A stretch of 64,000 nt of DNA from Plasmodium coatneyi (Eukaryota > Apicomplexa > Aconoidasida > Haemosporida > Plasmodiidae): NCBI RefSeq assembly GCF_001680005.1, contig NC_033569.1:1798001-1862000 (forward strand). The letters run 5' to 3'. Position 1 is the stretch's first letter. The number at the start of each line of letters is the position of its first letter. The notes below the pieces were generated by a model, which searched no databases, was not told the origin of the DNA, and saw only the letters and a program-made list of their open reading frames with translations. This document shows positions 25,159 through 36,442 of this stretch, in pieces. The position numbers were made by a program, and so were the translations under genes.

Positions 25159-27277
25159 CTAAGCTCTGTACTTTGACACACAGTATTCTTCATCCTTATG
25201 AAAACCTAGACTGGAGCTGAAAAGGGGAAGAAAAAAAATAAAAAAATTCAAAATTTGTCTTTTTTGGAAAGTTGGGAAAATTAGAAAAGTAGAAAAAATA
25301 ATGTTACCTTACATAGCAATATACGCATCCGAAAATTATAGCTCCCAGTAAAAATAATACTAATCCGAGGGCCATTTTTTTATCTGCAAGGTGAGCGGAA
25401 GGGAGAAGCAAAAAAATGTGAGAAGATGCAAATGCATACTTGTGCAGGCGTACATTATACACGGGTGTGCCTATGATTGTAGCCTTGTCAGCCAATGAGC
25501 ATGTTTCCACAGCGATGCTGTTCACACTTGTGCGCTCATGTGTCATGTGCATTTTTGTCGTATTTTTACTATTCATTATCCACATGAAGAAGTTCACTTT
25601 CTTTTCCTTCCGTCGCCTGAACCTGAGTGCGTCTAAATAATCATCGTCTGCCTCTGCATGCATCTCCACTTCTAACTGTTTGTTTTCCGCTTCGTTCGCA
25701 GTAACATCAGCAGTTGCGGTGGCGATGACGGTGACGGCATCAGCACCGGCTTCAACCATTTGATCTTTTACTTCCTCAGCTTTTTCATCTTTTCCTTCAC
25801 CTTCCTGGACAGCTTCCTTTGGGACTTGCTCAATTTTTTCTAAATAAAATTTGAAGGTGGAAAAATAAAAATGTTAGAAAATTGAACCTATCTGTTAAGG
25901 AGGCCTCTAAATTTGCTTCTCCTGTCATGGTTTGCCTCACTGTATGAAGCGATTTTTTTTTGTTTTGTTTTGCCCTGTTTCGCTTTATTTTATTTTATTT
26001 ACTTATTATTTTTTTTTTTCTCATTTTTTGCACCTTTTAACAACACTTGGCAAGCAGCCGATTCACATTTCCTGAATTTGAGGTTATAATACCTATCACA
26101 AAAATCTGCATCTTCCTCCAGGCATTTATTCCGCCTGCAACTGTATGAAAAATTGTCTCTGCACACGCTGTAGCATGGAGACCAGTCCTCCCATTGGGAG
26201 TGCATCTCCTTTAGTTCTGCGACGTGGTAAATTGGTGAAGTGGTTAAGTGGTAAACGGGTGAAGTTGTAAACGGGTGAAGTGGTTAAATGGTGAAGTGGT
26301 TAAATGGTGAAGTAGAGCTGGGTGAACCAAGTCAGCACACGTGGACACTTCCTTCCCCCCCTACACACATTCGCACCGCGTGTCTCACCTTTCTTAAGCT
26401 TCACAATATTCCTCATATTTTTATAATTATGCAGAAACTGAAGATCCTTTATTTGTGGTGAAAACAAAATAATATCACTCAATTCGTGAGAAGTAAGAAG
26501 AACAAATTCGACGCTCTTCCCAAGAACGTAGCTATCCACATTTTCATTCTGATTACCCTCAGTCGAATTGTTAGCCTTGTTGTTGTTTTCTTTTTGACAT
26601 ACGGAATAATGTATTGCATTGGAGATATCAATTTTTATGTAGTCATTTTCTAGTGTGCCTTTGGACATGGAATATTTATCCCCCGTAAATGCAGCGATGG
26701 ATTTATTTAAGTCATAATCATCAGGTAATTTTATGAATACAAAAGCACCTTTTTCTAACTTCGTTTCAATTTCTTCAAAACTTACCTTCTTCAAATAATT
26801 AATGTGAAGAATGTAATTATTAAAGGAGTTAAATTCGCAAATTTCTTGATTTATGGGTACCTTAAATGTTAATGCGATGTTGGACAGTTGATAGTTCCCA
26901 TCTCGTAGAAGATTATTTGTGTAGCCATAAATGTTTCTCTTATTACCCACTTGTATGGCGTGCGTTTGATTTTCCAGATTTAACGTCTGTTCCATGGGTG
27001 CGTTTAAGTTTTTATTATCTCGAATGGAGTTTATACAGATATTGTCCTCATGGCTTACCTTCTTGACCATGTAATTTTCGAATATGGTTGTCTCCTCCGA
27101 AAAGTAGGGAACTATTTTTCCTATCGGTATGTCACTATTCTCATTTTGGTGCATAATTAATATACCTTTTTCTACATTTTTTCTTACACTAATGGCACAA
27201 ATGTTGATTAACAAAAAGGACACCACAAATTTTACAACTGCAAAACTTATGTGTTTACTGTCACGGTGCCTTTTCAT
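25159..27277 (-). CDS. Thrombospondin-repeat type I membrane protein next to PTRAMP, five exons
   Basis: I do not recognise a named gene. Proposed exons on the minus strand: 27277-26389, 26216-26034, 25839-25570, 25383-25308 and 25216-25159, 491 residues. Residues 12-31 form a hydrophobic signal sequence. A mixed ectodomain follows to about 296, then exon 2 encodes one thrombospondin type 1 repeat (WEDWSPCYSVC, seven Cys in all). Exon 3 is an acidic Ala/Glu/Val-rich stalk. Exon 4 gives a membrane span (about 451-472), and exon 5 a short tail ending in DEEYCVSKYRA. The tail has an acidic patch and Tyr but no penultimate Trp of the TRAP type. The donor of exon 3 (A/GTAAAAAT) is the earliest phase-compatible one; exons 1, 2, 4 and 5 are firmer. 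The TSR suggests a micronemal adhesin of an invasive stage. It lies in tandem with PTRAMP and may be a divergent relative. Confidence 0.75.
26226..26313 (+). repeat. 16-bp intronic minisatellite (GGTGAAGTGGTTAAAT unit)
   Basis: About five diverged copies of a 16-base unit fill much of intron 1 of the thrombospondin-repeat gene (intron 26217-26388). The last two copies are identical; earlier ones vary as GGTGAAGTTGTAAACG. The coding sequence is not affected. Copy number is likely to vary between isolates. Confidence 0.8.
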
Positions 27278-29026
27278 TTCTTGCTTTGACAGTCTTCGGG
27301 CTCTTTGGCGAGGTGCACAACTTGTGCGTACTTACTTGCATCGACGAAGCGTGACCCTGGTGTAAGTTGGGCGGCGTCCCTGTTAACTCGTATGTGCAAA
27401 AAGGAGGAAGGTCAAACAAATACGGGGGGTAATTGCCAAGTAGCGAAGCGTGTACGCCTCTACCTATATCTACACAACCTCCTTGCGACAAAAAGGGTCA
27501 CACACAAAAATGAGCGGAGCGCGCTTAACCTTTGGCAGCCAACTTGCAGCTCCAAGTATCTGCTTACGCTTGTTCACAAAATGGCGCGAAAAATACTCTA
27601 CACGAATAAGTCGTCAGAAAAAGAAAATTCACAAAATGTAGTATACAGAGAGTGTCTTTTCTTATTGTTAAAAAATTACACAGGTTAATGCGTTAAAGTT
27701 GTTCCCACTTAAATGTACACATTAATGAAAAAAAAATTAAGGAAACAAAACTAGGCTCCTACTATTTTTACATCACGCGTTTATAATGTGCATGTATGTC
27801 TGTGTCCATATTTGCACACTTGCGCGCCCCCGTCGGCTCAGTTGTGGTATCTATTTTACCCATTTTTGAGCGCGCCAAAATTTTGATCTATTTATGCCTA
27901 AACTAATTCCTCTCCGATTGTGCTCGTGGGAGAAGCTCTTATATTTTTTTTACGCATATTGGACACGGCGCAGTAAGTCGCGGTACTCTCCCGCAAGGCG
28001 CCGCACTGCATGCAGAATTGTCCTACAAACAGATCTGATCGAATCAAATTTAATAAAATGAAATTCCCCTTAAGATAATTTTTGTCTCTCAAATGAGCGC
28101 CATGCATTTGGAGATACACATTTTTTGGTCCCTTCCTTACACCTGGTCATGTGCATGCAAAGGGGGAATATCAAAGTGGTATCCTGCAATTTTTCGCGTG
28201 GCTCCTTTGCGCCTTTTAGATTAAGTACACATAATAATGAACCGTTCGATAAGCTCAGCTCAACATTTTCACCTCTATAATTTTTTTTTTTTTTTTCCTT
28301 ACCCGTATGGTTGCAAATTGTTGTCAAGCTGATCCGATGTGTAGTTTGTCCGGTAAAGGATCATCACTTGCGCGAATTCATTTTTGCGCACATTCTACAT
28401 GTGGAGATTAAGCTTAAGGGTATATATCCCTATAACGTGTATTTTATTAATTATATTTTTTTTTTTTTTTGTCCGAAATAGCGTCATGCGGATCTATGCA
28501 CACAAATAAATTGGCGGAATGGAAAAAATTGCATAACGCGTAAGTTCTACTTTGAGGGAGAAAATAAAACATTTGAAGGTGCATCGAATATTGCGCCAAA
28601 GAGAGGCCGTGTTGAGCAGGTCATTACAGGTTTGGTTAATTAATTAGTTTGCTCCTTTGGGCGTCACTTTGAAAGACGCAAACGGGGGGAAATTAACAAG
28701 ACAAAACTAGTGCAACGAATGAGCCAAACGGAGCGAATGCATAAACTAAAAAATTGAGCGCAACAAAAAATTACAACCTGGACGAGAAGGGAATTTGGAA
28801 AAACGAAAAGGGGTAACCTCCAACAGGGAGATAAATATTATGCGCAAAAAGAAACGGACTTTGTTAGGATTTCTCCTCAACATGGTAATGCGCAGCTAAC
28901 TAAAATAACAAAGAGTAACAAATAAGGGGGAGCTAAATCAGAAAAATGATTTTACTCCCAATTGGTGTTGTCCACAAGGGGGGACACACCCTTCCACACT
29001 TGGGGAGTTTCCATATCCGACCCCCC
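27278..29026. other. Spacer between the TSR gene and PTRAMP, with TGCATGCA sites
   Basis: This is the 5' side of the minus-strand thrombospondin-repeat gene and the 3' side of PTRAMP. No coding exon is supported. It contains two exact TGCATGCA octamers (28007-28014 and 28152-28159) and a near match, TGCATGTA, at 27789-27796, listed separately. T runs lie at about 28280-28294 and 28457-28470. Confidence 0.5.
28007..28159. promoter_or_regulatory. Paired TGCATGCA octamers (AP2-Sp/AP2-EXP-type motif)
   Basis: Exact TGCATGCA palindromes occur at 28007-28014 and 28152-28159, about 730 and 875 bases upstream of the ATG of the thrombospondin-repeat gene at 27277. TGCATGCA is the known binding motif of the Plasmodium ApiAP2 factor AP2-Sp (AP2-EXP in P. 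falciparum), which drives sporozoite genes. By composition an 8-mer like this should occur about once in 64 kb; I found four by eye, two of them here and one inside this gene at 25655-25662. Function is inferred. Confidence 0.45.
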
Positions 29027-30049
29027 TCACTCGTACATAAATCTGCCAGCCACATTTTCGTACAACTCCTTCTCGGCTCCTTTTTGTTTATAAAATATGT
29101 GATATAGGATCCCCATTACACAAATGACAAGTATTATGGGTAAAAGAATTATGGCAATTTTAAACGTCGAAGATTCTTTAAGTTCAAAAAGGGAATTACA
29201 AGGTGGTAGAGGCACTTGGCATGGTCTGGTTTCTTTTAGGTCCCCTTTAAAACAATCCCCAGATAGGTCTGCACATTTTCTTTCTCGTATTTGTACATTA
29301 TCAGGATCTTCACAATCCATAGAGCATTTGGACCATTCTCCCCATTCTGTGTAAAACATATTTTTTTTTTCAATTATTATAGAGGGCTTATTTAATTTAT
29401 CTTCCAACACAGTATAACAGTTATCCTCTGGTTTTAGCAAAAATGTAAGTCTGTCTTTTATGAAAGCTCTCCATGTTCCATCTAGGAAAAAGTTATTTAT
29501 GTTTATCCTAAAACTTCCAGATGTTTTGCTTATGCTAAATTTGATGGGTTCAGACAGAATTTCTAATTCTGATGGGTTCTGTACATCTGCAGATTTTAGC
29601 AAAACCATACTATAATTATTAGTCTTACAAGTGCTTTTTTTATTTCCTGCCATTATGCTTAAAATTAAATTTACTTCATATGGAGAATTGTTACCAACGG
29701 AGAAATTAAAGTCCCCTATGTAGAACGTTAACACTAAATGGCTTTTTACATTTTCTTCCTTCGATGCGTATATTTCTAAAACTTTCTCATTTGTAAATTG
29801 TGAATTCTTGATTACCATGTAGTTGTGAAGTAAAAACTCCTTCCTGTTAACATCGGACTGCTGGGATGCTTGCCCCAGTTGGTTACCTGCCCCTACTGTG
29901 CACTCCGGTTCTAACGTCACGATTTTGTAATTCCCATTTTTTTGGAGTAACTGCAAAATGTAGTTGGTATTTTGCCTTATAAAATTATCTGAAATGACTT
30001 GGTAGCAAATGGTGCACAGCAGCACGGCTAACCAGGTGAAGCTCCACAT
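29027..30049 (-). CDS. PTRAMP: Thrombospondin-related apical membrane protein PTRAMP
   Basis: Single-exon gene of 340 residues. A signal peptide ([20 protein letters not shown]) is followed by a beta-rich ectodomain of about 210 residues. One thrombospondin type 1 repeat follows ([14 protein letters not shown] to about residue 284) with the WxxW pattern. Then come a membrane span ([20 protein letters not shown], about 296-320) and a short charged cytoplasmic tail with a Tyr-Glu motif. Size, layout and remembered position fit PTRAMP, a merozoite micronemal protein that forms a complex with CSS and RIPR and is needed for red-cell invasion. The ATG at 30049 gives a good signal peptide, so no upstream exon is needed. 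Confidence 0.9.
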   Translation of the reverse strand: MWSFTWLAVLLCTICYQVISDNFIRQNTNYILQLLQKNGNYKIVTLEPECTVGAGNQLGQASQQSDVNRKEFLLHNYMVIKNSQFTNEKVLEIYASKEENVKSHLVLTFYIGDFNFSVGNNSPYEVNLILSIMAGNKKSTCKTNNYSMVLLKSADVQNPSELEILSEPIKFSISKTSGSFRININNFFLDGTWRAFIKDRLTFLLKPEDNCYTVLEDKLNKPSIIIEKKNMFYTEWGEWSKCSMDCEDPDNVQIRERKCADLSGDCFKGDLKETRPCQVPLPPCNSLFELKESSTFKIAIILLPIILVICVMGILYHIFYKQKGAEKELYENVAGRFMYE

Positions 30050-32073
30050 TTTGCATCAAAAAAGAGGGGGCAGATGTGTGTAAAAAGCGGAGCGATGAAT
30101 CTAATTCATGTGCCAGTTGGGCAAAAAAAAAAAGAAGCAACCAATTAAGCAGTAGAATCACTAAACTTTTAAACGAATAATAAATGTGGAACGCGCCTAG
30201 ACCATGGGGGTGGGGAAACATAACATGCAAAGCCGCAGGTGTGGCATCACGGAATGACCACGTTCACCAATTTACGTTTTGGAAAAAATGTAAGCAAGGC
30301 GCAGCGGTCGTGTCATGAAATTCACTTCATGTGCCTAATTGTTAGCGATTGCTAAGAAGAGAAGACACATGGAATGCGTAAAAAACGGTTCGATATTGCA
30401 ACGAAGTTGTACTGCTTGCCGCTGTTTCGCTAAATTGGCTTGTCTTTACAATTGATCAATCACGCTTATTCTTCGTTTCTTCTCCTTCGTTGCATCCTCC
30501 GTTGGTGCCCTTTGTTGAGGCATTTCCACCCTCCCCCCTATACGCTCAGCACCTTTCTGTGATATCTTCCGTGCAATTTTTGTTGTTCTCCTATTTTCAT
30601 TTTACTCTAAATTTGCTTATCACCTCCTTAATGGTGAAATGTTGCATGTTTGTAGCGGTAAACCGGCGGCCTTACGTTACAAAAAAACAAAGAAATCACA
30701 CTCTCCGCTTAGGCGCATGTGCAGCCGTAACACGAAGAAAAAAAAAAAAAAAAAAAAAAAAAACACACACTAAAAGAGGTGAGCACGACGAACCTGTCGA
30801 AAAGGAAAAAACGAATTGATTTTCAGTTTTTCTATGTTACAGTTCACGTTTTTTCCGTAGGGCTAATTCACAGTGATCATATATTTATTTTTCGCGGGTA
30901 GAATTACACGTTATAGATAAATGCACATACACATGCGCATAAAAATTGAACTGCGCGGGAACATGGGCCCCATAGCAGATTAATTCTGAATGTGTTCGCG
31001 GAAAAAAGTACTTTCGCACGGGAAAAAAAAAAAAAAAAAAATATATACACATATAAAGAAACACAAAACAATGTGGAAGTAATTTCACTTTAATGTCTAA
31101 CAAAAACTCAAAGGCATTAAAAATCGATAAAATAAAAATTCAAATTCGTCGTGAAATTTTTTTTTCAGCCCTGTTTCTTTTTACAAGAAAAAAAAAAAAA
31201 AAAAAAGGCGGCTGATTCATGTTTAAATTGAAGCAACACATGTATACAACAACGCAACATGCATTTTTTTTTTTTCCTTTTCACTATTTTACATTTGTAA
31301 AAACTGTGTTTACGCAAAAAAGAAAATTGCAAAAAAAAAAAAAAAAACTTATATACTACTACACAAGGTTATGCTTTTTTTTAATTCTTCAGATTTATCC
31401 TTATGGCAATTTTGCGATGCAGCAGCTCACGTGTGGTTAATAAGTTTTCCTTATACATACTGCAACGTGAGGGAGCCAAATGGGTAAATATAAATACCCC
31501 CCGTGTGCTTGTACGGATAAATATACAGGTGCGCATGAACACACGCAACATGGTGGAGTGGTAAAAAAAAAAAAAATTCACATTTTCAACGGGGTGTAAA
31601 TTCCTTGGGGGATCAATGATTTCTCTTTGTCCTTGCTGGACAGTAAGAGTAGCTCGTTTCTCTTGCCATCACGTGTATGAAAATGTGCAGATGAAAATTA
31701 CGGGGTTAATCTCTGCCTCAAAACAGTACACAATTTTTTACGTACCATCCATGCACAACATAACTGTTAAGCCAACCGTTTTCGCTTCTTTAACGTAGTT
31801 CTGGACTTTTTTTTTTTTCTCTCCCTCCGAATGGGAGAAAGAATTGGAGGTTAAAGCACAACACATGTGAAAATTGAACCCCTCCGTGTTTTCTTCTTTT
31901 ATGGCGCATATAGGCAGGGCTGTCTCACCGATGGAGGGTTTTCTTCCCATGCTGCGCCTGTGATACGGTTTATTCGAAACGGTCAAGTTGGATTGACGCC
32001 AGTTTAAACCGTTAACCCCTAATATTGGCTGCCAAGTCGCCATTCCACTTAATGGCCCTACAATGGGCACCCT
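30050..32073. other. Spacer between PTRAMP and the PPPDE peptidase gene
   Basis: Upstream region of PTRAMP and downstream region of the next minus-strand gene. It contains a 24-A run near 30740-30763 and further A runs near 31022-31040, 31189-31206 and 31333-31347. Open frames here are short and homopolymer-driven. No gene is seen. Confidence 0.5.
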
Positions 32074-33662
32074 TCACTCGGATGAGTGCAACTCATTTAT
32101 GCGTCCTTCCAGAAGGTCCGACGTGCTGGACAAGAATTCCCTTTCGACCTGCGGATCACCACATATCCCAGCCTTCACCTTGTTGAAATGGTTAAGGTCA
32201 TTCTCCTCATTGGTGACGTCAAAATTATTGGTTAAAAAAGCTTCAGATATAAAAATAAGAACATCATTCGAGTTGCTTTTCTTCTTATCACGATAAGCAG
32301 CATAATCACACATGTCCTTAAAATTCAAAGTTTCCATTTTGAAAATGGTTTTATCTGGATTCTTTAAAAAAACATTTTTGTTTAAAAATAAATCTAAATG
32401 TTCTGTAAAGGCGTGCATTTTATTATACTTGGGATCCACAAAAATGGTAAACTTTTGTAAATTATTCACTTCATCATTTTCTATATATCCTTGGAAAAAA
32501 TTCAAGGACGATAAAATCTTATTATATTCACTATTTCCGTGTTCGCTCTGAAACTTAGGGAACTTCGCAACATGCACATAACGGTTTTTTAAAACATCCG
32601 GATTTGTGCTTACGTTATCTAGAAGGTTTTTCAGGAAACTTAAAAAATCTTTTTTTTCCTTCACATTATATTTTTCATTCTTCACATATTCGTCCAATAA
32701 ATTTTCTATTTTATTTTCGTTAAAAAAATTATCTAATGAAACACTTGGAACTTTGGGGAGCTCATTAGCCTGCGGTTCCTTGCTACATCCCGCTTTGTCA
32801 TTTGCACCACTATTATTGTCATTATTTTCATTGTTTAATAAAGATGAGCTCGTTTCAAACCCAGGGGCGATGTTCGTTTGGTACGACTGCATCATGTCTA
32901 AAATTAATTTCCCCTTAGTCGTGGACATGACTTCCTTCGGGGTGTCCAAAATGTATTGAGGAATATTTTTCCCAACTAAGAAATTGCACACTTCGTTTGT
33001 AAAATTGTTACAATTCCAGTTAACTAAGTTGTACTTGTCTTCTGTAAAATTTGGCTGAATGCCGTTTAGGTATTCGTGAAAGTGCGATTGTTGCAGTTCG
33101 GTTATTCCCATGTCAACAATGTTCACAGGCTGGATGTCGTAGTAAGACTCGAATTCGCTTGGAGCTAGGCACATGATTCCTCCACCTGTAAGGGGGGGAA
33201 GTGTGCGTGCGTGTAGTTGATCACACCGCAAATAATGTGTACCACTGAGTCGTAGCAGAAATGTACGTATACAAACACGCTCATCCACTGATACGATCGC
33301 TGCGGCTAGGAACACCCCACACTACATACCGTAAAAGTACTCCATGCCATAAACCTGGACGGCAGTGTGCCACACGCCATTTATTTGTTTTCCAATCAAA
33401 AAGGGGGACCACAACTTTACCCTACAATGTGAAAGGGAGGACAGAAGGGAGGGGAGTGGAAATTAATTTCTCTCATTTGTACATTCGTTTTCACGCACAG
33501 AAAGGGGATCAACAAAATACATGTAAAAGGTGCGTGTCCTCCTCTCACAGATGCGGAAGGCACAGCCTGATTCTTATCTTTGCATTTTAATTTTATTTTT
33601 TTAAATGATTACATTCCCCTGGACAAATCGTATATCTTCAGCTTGACATTGAAGGGTGACAT
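32074..33662 (-). CDS. PPPDE/DeSI-type isopeptidase with an extra C-terminal region, three exons
   Basis: Exons on the minus strand: 33662-33613, 33421-33330 and 33185-32074; 417 residues, all junctions in phase. The start MSPFNVKLKIYDLSRGM continues into IGKQINGVWHTAVQVYG, the hallmark of PPPDE (DUF862) papain-fold peptidases. The presumed catalytic His is His35, and the Cys is Cys106 in NWNCNNFTNEV. Relatives (DeSI-1 and DeSI-2) remove SUMO or ubiquitin from proteins. The domain ends near residue 150 (DTPKEVMSTTKGKLILDMM). About 260 further residues follow, with an Asn-rich linker and then a seemingly folded region I cannot assign; it might be a substrate- or cofactor-binding domain. The upstream in-frame Met at 33315 belongs to intron read-through and is not the start. 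Confidence 0.82.
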
Positions 33663-35438
33663 GATAACTTCGGTCTGTTCGAATGAAGTTTACCTAGTTA
33701 AAAACATGTGCCCGTTAGGATCTCTCCTTGTGTATGCAATAAATGCAGCGGCTCTCTGTAGTAAGCGGCGGCGGCAAGCAAAAGTTCCTTTTTCGGTATA
33801 TTGAACAATCTACTAAACACGAAAACGAATTTGTAAAATGACGGCGCTACAATGATTCAATCCTTTCGGAATCTTCTTCAACCATGTGGCATAACGCTTA
33901 TGCGTACGGTAAAAAAAATAAGGAAAAAGAAAAAGAGTCTTCTGTTGGGAGCCTTATATGTCACGTACATACGAATCGAATATGTACACAGAGACACAGG
34001 GCTTCAACACGGTTATCTGTGCCGCAGAATTAATGTATACCTCTCGTTAATTTTAACAAAAACAAAAATAGTGATAAAAACAAAAAGGGGTATATCATAT
34101 AGTTGTCCTGTTTGACTGAACCTTTACTTTGTTTTATTTTTTTTTATTTCGTTTTGCTTTATCTTTTTTGTTTCACCGTTTTGTGAACCGTTTATGAGCA
34201 GCTGCGGTCATATAATTGACAGGAATAATTTTTCGGTCTTTCCCCCCTTCCCTAATTACGACCGTTTGTTCATCAAAAAATTGGCACCACGTTTGGGTGA
34301 TTATACGTTTATCATGCGCTTATCCACAATTATAAGTGTATACACCCTAGTGGGGAGAAAGCTGCTAAGCAAATTTACACTTCAATTCGCCACGTGTACA
34401 CGCACGCATGAAAAGAGTGACAAAATCGGAAAAGGACGGCGGAATAAAAGTAAACAAAAACGTAAATGGCGATAATGGCGATGTAGCATAATCGGGCGGG
34501 TCTCTATACAGTTAATTTTCTGTTTCCTCAACTTTTTAATTTTTTCCTACAATAATTTATCAACGAAAAGAAAAAAGAAAAACAATTCTTTTTGCATATC
34601 GGAAAAATGGCAGAATTTTGCGTTCGCCTCGTTTGACAGTGCTAATTCGACCATGCGCACGAAACCGTGCATTTAAATAGATTACATATATTATACATTT
34701 ATTACATATACATATATATATGTATATATGTACTATGCGTGCGTAATGCATGCATACGCGCGGGATAATTTGGCAGCCCCCCTTTCACGCCTTATATGCA
34801 AAGTAAATTTTGATGTAGCAAAAACGCTGGCGCATACGAACAAATCGCATATCCGCAGTTCGCGTAGCGTCAGCGGTCATTCCTTCGTTGGCCATTTCAT
34901 GTCAATGCAGGTGAAGCGGGAAAAAAAAAAAAAATATATTTCTGTTCCTTCTTTTTGCGTATGCGTCAAAATTGCAGGAAAAAATGCGCAAAAAAAGCAT
35001 TAAACCTGTTAACAATTATTGACCCACATAACATCCTTCGCATAGACGTAACTGCTCCTATTTCTTCTACACCTTCTTATCGTCCTATTGAAGCAATTCC
35101 TGTCTGCATGTTTTGATGAAAATGCCCGCAAAGGATTAAAGGTTGCTTAAAAAAAAAAAAAAAAAAAATCCTTCGGAAGAACAAAAACCTGCAACGTGAA
35201 CATTTTTATGTATTATAAAAATTTACCCATTCACATAAGGACGCATTGTTTGGAAAGGAATCCCACCTTTTAATATTTTCAACTTACTCAGAAGAACAGA
35301 TAAACGCGTCGCATAAATACTGAAACGACCGTTGAACAATTCCAAACTGCCTGAAAATAATTGGCATATATGTACTCCTCCGCCACGACGGCATTTTAAT
35401 ATATTTAGTAAAAGCATTTAAGATAAAAATTTCGAAAG
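33663..35438. other. Divergent promoter region between the PPPDE gene and DPH3
   Basis: Head-to-head spacer. It has an imperfect AT palindrome (ACATATACATATATATATG core) at about 34703-34732 and, just after it, an exact TGCATGCA at 34747-34754. A runs lie at about 34920-34934 and 35150-35168. No gene is seen. Confidence 0.5.
34703..34754. promoter_or_regulatory. AT palindrome followed by a TGCATGCA octamer
   Basis: A nearly self-complementary TACATATA/TATATGTA stretch is followed 15 bases later by an exact TGCATGCA (34747-34754), within the shared promoter region of two divergent genes. The octamer matches the AP2-Sp/AP2-EXP motif; the palindrome could extrude or could simply be a microsatellite. 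Function is not shown. Confidence 0.3.
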
Positions 35439-35693
35439 ATGATAGTTGAAAATAACCATCAAGAAATTAATGAGGCATATGACGTTATATACGAAGAAGT
35501 AAAATTAGAAGATTTCGAATTTGACGAGACGATTAAAACATTTTTTTATCCGTGTCCCTGCGGAGATATTTTTGAAGTAACGCTGGAAGGAATTTTAAAG
35601 GGCGAAGATGTTTTAAGATGTCCAAGCTGCTCATTAACCATTAAAATAATATACAGCCCGAACGACTTGAAGAAGTATACTTCGGATGCGTAA
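35439..35693 (+). CDS. DPH3: Diphthamide biosynthesis protein 3 (CSL zinc finger)
   Basis: 84 residues, the normal length for DPH3/Kti11. The CSL-type zinc site is complete: Cys39 and Cys41 in CPCGDIF, and Cys61 and Cys64 in RCPSCSL, with the namesake CSL triplet. DPH3 donates electrons to the DPH1-DPH2 radical enzyme in the first step of diphthamide formation on elongation factor 2, and also supports Elongator-dependent tRNA wobble modification. It acts in the cytosol. Single exon; the ATG is the first in frame and sits directly before the conserved acidic N-terminus. Confidence 0.95.
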   Translation: MIVENNHQEINEAYDVIYEEVKLEDFEFDETIKTFFYPCPCGDIFEVTLEGILKGEDVLRCPSCSLTIKIIYSPNDLKKYTSDA

Positions 35694-36442
35694 TCTTATG
35701 GAGCTTGTCAGCCTAGCGGGGAAGGACACAGTACGGCAATTTATTCACCTATTTTGAGGGAATAAAAATAAATACAAGTACATATTTTTATAGCGTCCAT
35801 TTTTGCCACCAATGTATGCATAAATGGAAGGAATGAGGAGGTGCAGGCTACCCAAACAGCTGCTCCAGAAATATTCGAAAGTGAACCTACATCCAGAACT
35901 GTTCACAGTGTGGTCAAAATTCCCCAAAATTGTTACTTAAAATGTAGTGCGATTTTACAAAAAACAGAAGCTACGCGATATGTCCAACTGTTCCTACATA
36001 TGTGCAGATTTGTAGATGCATTTATATATCGTTTAGTTGTCTTCCCCCGTCGCCTTTACCAATTTAATTACTCACCATTTTTGAGTATTTCTCCGTGCTG
36101 CACCAAACCGGTATAAAAAATTATGTGCGCCATCCGTTCGATTGTTAATCCGTTGGATCGTTAAAACGTTTCATTATGTAATATTTCATATAACGCGAGC
36201 TCCAATTGGAAATTGCCAGAGCAATTGCGCCAACGAAGACAACCATAACACTTTTGTGCAATTGCTTTAGTAAGATATTTGACTGAGAAGCACCCCCCCT
36301 CTACTAGATGTTAACTCAATCGTTTGGGCATTTCCAAGTGAAGATATAACGAACTGCTTTGCGAAAATCTGGAAGAATGTACAGAGAAGCTCAAGCATGA
36401 GAACAGGTTTTTCCCCCCACTTTTGATGAAAGACTAATAAAA
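35694..36442. other. Spacer between DPH3 and the Iwr1-like gene
   Basis: Same-strand spacer of about 750 bases that must hold the DPH3 3' end and the promoter of the next gene. Nothing else is seen. Confidence 0.5.

Noticed and set aside
30490..30819. 109-residue open frame ending in poly-Lys
   Set aside because: Half of it is translated homopolymer; no domain and no conserved pattern.
32606..32959. 117-residue plus-strand frame
   Set aside because: Antisense shadow of the PPPDE gene.
33186..33315. N-terminal extension of the PPPDE ORF starting at 33315
   Set aside because: This is read-through of intron 2; splicing from exons at 33330-33421 and 33613-33662 supplies the conserved start and catalytic His.
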